Under the pieces are notes generated by a model. It worked only from the letters and a program-made list of their open reading frames with translations. It had not been told where the DNA came from and made no database searches. The position numbers and the translations under genes are program-made. This document shows positions 6,546 through 9,013 of a DNA stretch of 9,013 bases, piece after piece. Position 1 is the first letter of the stretch; each line of letters starts with the position of its first letter. Source of the stretch: Candidatus Staskawiczbacteria bacterium RIFCSPLOWO2_01_FULL_38_12b (GTDB lineage Bacteria; Patescibacteriota; Minisyncoccia; Minisyncoccales; Staskawiczbacteraceae); the NCBI GenBank assembly GCA_001820255.1, contig MHPA01000018.1, positions 11,919 through 20,931 of the forward strand, read 5' to 3'.

Positions 6546-6762
6546 AATGCAAATCTCGTTTGGCAATCGGATCTATTTGCGAGAGAATTTTGTTGCCAGC
6601 TCTGGAAAAATTTTTAGGTCAAGATGTGGATAAATTTGTAGCAACAAATTTTCCCATCTCCGTAGCTTGCCTACGCATAACAAATTTTTACAAAGCTGGT
6701 GGCAAAATTATCCGCAAAGAGGCCGAAACTCTTTTTCTATTTTGCCAAACGAGATTCGCATT
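6546..6762. repeat. 217-bp imperfect palindrome between kinase and receiver genes
   Basis: AATGCAAATCTCGTTTGGCAA (from about 6546) pairs with 6742-6762 with one mismatch. Pairing resumes between 6567-6600 and about 6690-6723 (TCGG at the outer side, GCCAGC at the inner), and between 6598-6615 and about 6678-6696. The centre has two hairpins, AAATTTGT-AGCA-ACAAATTT at 6632-6651 and CGTAG-CTTGC-CTACG at 6661-6675. It begins 4 bp after the kinase stop and ends 14 bp before the receiver start. An ORF running through it is an artefact of the palindrome. It could be an inserted element or an mRNA processing or attenuation structure that sets the relative levels of the two proteins. Confidence 0.75.
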
Positions 6763-6776
6763 ATAATAATAATTTT

Positions 6777-7175
6777 ATGACAAACGATAAAAAACAAACA
6801 ATATTAATCGTCGAAGACGAGCCAGCCTTGTTAAAAGCATATGTTGAACGATTTGGCGAAGAGGGATTTTCAGTATTAAAAGCCGTCAATGGCCAGGAAG
6901 GATTTGATGCTGCTTTAAAGGGAAAACCAGATATTATTTTACTTGATATTTTAATGCCGGTAATGGATGGCTTGACGATGATGCAAAAGTTACGGGAAAA
7001 TAAATTATGGGACAAGACGGTGCCCATCATTTTTTTGACTAATTTGTCTGCAAATGAAGAAAGGATTATGAGAATAATCACTGAAAATAAGCCTGCATAT
7101 TATTTTTCTAAATCCGCCTTTACGCTGCAGGCGATCGTAGAAAAAATAAAAAAGGAACTTGCTAAAAAAGTATAA
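6777..7175 (+). CDS. stand-alone response regulator receiver domain
   Basis: A 132-residue CheY-like protein with one receiver domain and no DNA-binding or enzyme output. Key residues are present: acidic pair Glu13/Asp14 (LIVEDEP), phosphoacceptor Asp57 (DIILLDILMPVMDG), Thr88 (IFLTN) and Lys112 (FSKSA). I chose the ATG at 6777 because the IL-IVEDEP strand starts 8 residues later. An in-frame ATG at 6699 would add 26 residues read through the palindrome and is unlikely. It follows the kinase gene and ends at an intrinsic terminator. With no output domain it must act by protein contact or as a phosphate relay or sink. Contact with the upstream sigma factor or another partner is inference. Confidence 0.92.
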   Translation: MTNDKKQTILIVEDEPALLKAYVERFGEEGFSVLKAVNGQEGFDAALKGKPDIILLDILMPVMDGLTMMQKLRENKLWDKTVPIIFLTNLSANEERIMRIITENKPAYYFSKSAFTLQAIVEKIKKELAKKV

Positions 7176-7190
7176 TTCACGGGTGTAAAG

Positions 7191-7216
7191 AAAAATCGCT
7201 TTTTTAGCGGTTTTTT
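7191..7216 (+). terminator. intrinsic terminator after the sigma-kinase-receiver operon
   Basis: AAAAATCGC (7191-7199) pairs with GCGGTTTTT (7207-7215) around a 7-base loop, with one T-G wobble, and a run of six T ends the stem. It lies 15 bp after the receiver stop. Only 16 bp separate it from the next start codon, so the next gene depends on read-through or on a promoter overlapping this structure. Confidence 0.75.
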
Positions 7217-7232
7217 GTTAAAGTAAAAAGCA

Positions 7233-8930
7233 ATGGATAATAAAGTTACATCTAAACCTTATTTTTCACGTTATGCTTCTTACGCTATAAAAGCAATAAT
7301 TCTTTTTGCAGTATATTTTTTTGCGGCACGATTCGGCTTGGGTATTAGCCCGGTGAGCGGATTTGCTACTCTCGTTTGGCCGCCAACAGGCATTGCGTTG
7401 GTGGCTTTATTTATTTTTGGTTTAGACTTGTGGCCTGCCATATTTTTAGGTGCCTTCTTGGTTAACCGTATCACGGGAGCACCATTGGCAGGAGCTTTGA
7501 GTATTGGAATAGGAAATGCCATGGAAGCAGTTATCGGTGCCTATCTTTTAAAGCGCTTTGGATTTAGAGAAGAACTCGAAAGACTTAAAGATGTATTGAC
7601 GCTGGTAATTTTTGCATCTTTATTTAGCACCGCAATTAGTGCGACTGTTGGAGTTACGACGTTGCTTCTTGTGCATATAGTATCATTGTCTTCTTATTTA
7701 AAAACATGGATTGCGTGGTGGATCGGAGACATGTTGGGAAATTTAATTGTCGCTCCGTTCTTATTTGTATGGCTTAGCAGGTCTTGGTTCCGATCGCTTG
7801 GTGATCGTGGATCCTCGCTAAAATCGGGACAAAAAGTAACTCTAAAAAGAATCGGGGAACTTATTGGCGTATCTTTGGCAATTATTTTAATTAGCACTTT
7901 TATTTTTAGCAGTTTTGGTAGAAATATTAATTTTCCCAGCCTTATTTACCTGGTATTCCCGTTATTAATTTGGCTGGCGATTAGGTTTAATCCAAAGACC
8001 GTTATATCACTCATACTTATTATTTCAGCTATTGCTATTTTAGGGACGGTGTCTGGTTTCGGTCCATTTACTAATGAAACCGCCAGTCAAACTCTCTTGC
8101 AGCTCCAACTTTTTATGGGAGCGCTCTCAGTAACGATGCTGGTTTTAGCATCGGTTGTAATGGAAAGGAGAAAAGCTGAGACCTTGATTTTTGAATCTAA
8201 TATTAAAGAGAGTGTAAAAGATGGGCCAGCCTCGGAAAACAAGAAAAATCTTTTTGTGGAATGGCTGAGAGAACTTTCAGTTAATAAAAAACTTTCTATT
8301 ATTATCATCCTTATCATATGCATGCTATTTTTTAGTGTGGCAAATTTTTGGCTCGGCATGAAAGTGATGTCAGGCATACGGGCATATGTGGGCGGTGAAG
8401 GATTGTGGTCAAAGGCGCAAAAAGAAGCAATTAATAGCCTTACCAACTATTCTATTTCTCATAACGAATCGGATTACGATACATTTTTAACTTTCTTACA
8501 AATTAACATAGGAGATAAGCAGGCTCGTCTTGAGTTGAATAAAAAAAATCCTAATCTTGGGATTGCAAGGCAGGGGTTTGTTCAGGGAGGGAATAATCCC
8601 AACGATGTCAATGATTTAATTTTCCTCTATCAGTGGTTTGGGCGGGTAAGTTACATGAAGCAAGCAATACAAATTTGGACAGAGGGTGATTCACAAATAG
8701 AAGTATTGTTGGGTATTGGTGAAAAAATGCATACCATTATTTCCGCTCCTTATGATAAAAATAATCCCCAACAAGAAAGTCAAAGAGCATCACAAATAGC
8801 GTCTCTTGTTGATGAATCTCGCACAACCGATAGCAGACTAACTATCCTGGAAAATAATTTTTCCTCAACCTTGGGCGAGGGTTCAAGGGGTATAAACAAT
8901 ATTCTGCTTTTGGTAACAATAATACTGTGA
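7233..8930 (+). CDS. MASE1-type membrane sensor protein, C-terminally truncated
   Basis: A 565-residue protein that looks like the sensory half of a larger signalling protein. Residues about 15-312 form a MASE1 domain: multiple membrane helices with LVWPPTGIALVALF, FLGAFLVN and WWIGDMLGNLIVAPFLF motifs. A charged linker (about 313-352) precedes a helix at about 354-376 and an external sensory domain at about 377-550 (IRAYVGGEGLWSKAQKEA, FGRVSYMKQAIQIW). That domain normally precedes a second helix and then PAS, kinase or GGDEF/EAL output. Here the second helix stops after INNILLLVTIIL at a TGA that belongs to a palindromic repeat copy. No output domain is present. The product may be a pseudogene fragment or a sensor acting through partners. 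There is no clear ribosome binding site before ATG 7233. Confidence 0.82.
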   Translation: MDNKVTSKPYFSRYASYAIKAIILFAVYFFAARFGLGISPVSGFATLVWPPTGIALVALFIFGLDLWPAIFLGAFLVNRITGAPLAGALSIGIGNAMEAVIGAYLLKRFGFREELERLKDVLTLVIFASLFSTAISATVGVTTLLLVHIVSLSSYLKTWIAWWIGDMLGNLIVAPFLFVWLSRSWFRSLGDRGSSLKSGQKVTLKRIGELIGVSLAIILISTFIFSSFGRNINFPSLIYLVFPLLIWLAIRFNPKTVISLILIISAIAILGTVSGFGPFTNETASQTLLQLQLFMGALSVTMLVLASVVMERRKAETLIFESNIKESVKDGPASENKKNLFVEWLRELSVNKKLSIIIILIICMLFFSVANFWLGMKVMSGIRAYVGGEGLWSKAQKEAINSLTNYSISHNESDYDTFLTFLQINIGDKQARLELNKKNPNLGIARQGFVQGGNNPNDVNDLIFLYQWFGRVSYMKQAIQIWTEGDSQIEVLLGIGEKMHTIISAPYDKNNPQQESQRASQIASLVDESRTTDSRLTILENNFSSTLGEGSRGINNILLLVTIIL

Positions 8931-8942
8931 ATTACGAAATGC
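8928..8942. repeat. half copy of the palindromic repeat overlapping the MASE1 stop codon
   Basis: TGAATTACGAAATGC is identical to the core of the arms at 1927-1941 and 4120-4134. Its first three bases are the stop codon of the MASE1 gene. No matching right arm is present before the window ends at 9013, so a longer element may continue beyond it. Confidence 0.75.
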
Positions 8943-8974
8943 TCAAAATGACGAAAAATGATAGAATGAAGTCG

Positions 8975-9002
8975 GGTGGCAATTTGTTGCAAAACTGCCA
9001 CC
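8975..9002. repeat. hairpin near the window end
   Basis: GGTGGCAATTT (8975-8985) pairs with AAACTGCCACC (8992-9002) with one A-C mismatch and a 6-base loop. It follows the half repeat at 8928 and could be an internal stem of the same element. No gene is seen in 8943-9013. Confidence 0.45.
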
Positions 9003-9013
9003 ATAACATGACT

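Noticed and set aside
6560..6766. 68-residue plus-strand ORF between the kinase and receiver genes
   Set aside because: It lies wholly within the 6546-6762 palindrome, overlaps the alternative receiver start, and its product has no recognisable domain. The pairing explains the sequence better than coding.

Overview
The window is AT-rich bacterial DNA with short proteins, tight gene spacing and almost no Shine-Dalgarno sequences. The gene mix is a membrane-anchored GH10 xylanase, a peptidoglycan-binding plus FN3-like surface protein, a YggT protein paired with a tiny lmo0937-like membrane protein, and a soluble kinase with an AKEKE coiled-coil head. It looks to me like a Candidatus Patescibacteria (CPR) genome. 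That is an inference from style and gene families: no rRNA, tRNA or ribosomal protein is present to prove it.

Left half (1-4072), all on the minus strand: a GH10 endo-xylanase with an N-terminal jellyroll domain, a secreted or anchored peptidoglycan-binding protein, a membrane-tethered winged-helix protein, and a two-gene operon of YggT followed by a 61-residue membrane protein. These are cell-surface functions: polysaccharide cleavage, wall attachment and small envelope proteins.

Right half (4636-8930), all on the plus strand, is a signalling block. An ECF-type sigma factor overlaps by 8 bp a soluble PAS-HisKA-HATPase kinase. A stand-alone receiver protein follows, closed by an intrinsic terminator. 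Then comes a MASE1 sensor protein that stops in the middle of its last membrane segment and has no output domain. No anti-sigma factor is visible, so the kinase and receiver are the only visible candidates for controlling the sigma factor.

The divergent gap (4073-4635) and several other intergenic spaces are filled by palindromic DNA. One family has arms close to CTTTGAATTACGAAATGCC and occurs at six sites. At 4082-4393 one copy appears to be nested inside another. At 8928 a copy supplies the stop codon of the truncated MASE1 gene. Two further long imperfect palindromes (3296-3478 and 6546-6762) almost exactly fill the spaces between neighbouring genes. The first of these keeps pairing through G-U wobbles in the plus-strand sense, which suggests an RNA structure. 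No transposase is encoded here, so these would be non-autonomous elements or structured RNAs. They are the least explained content of the window.
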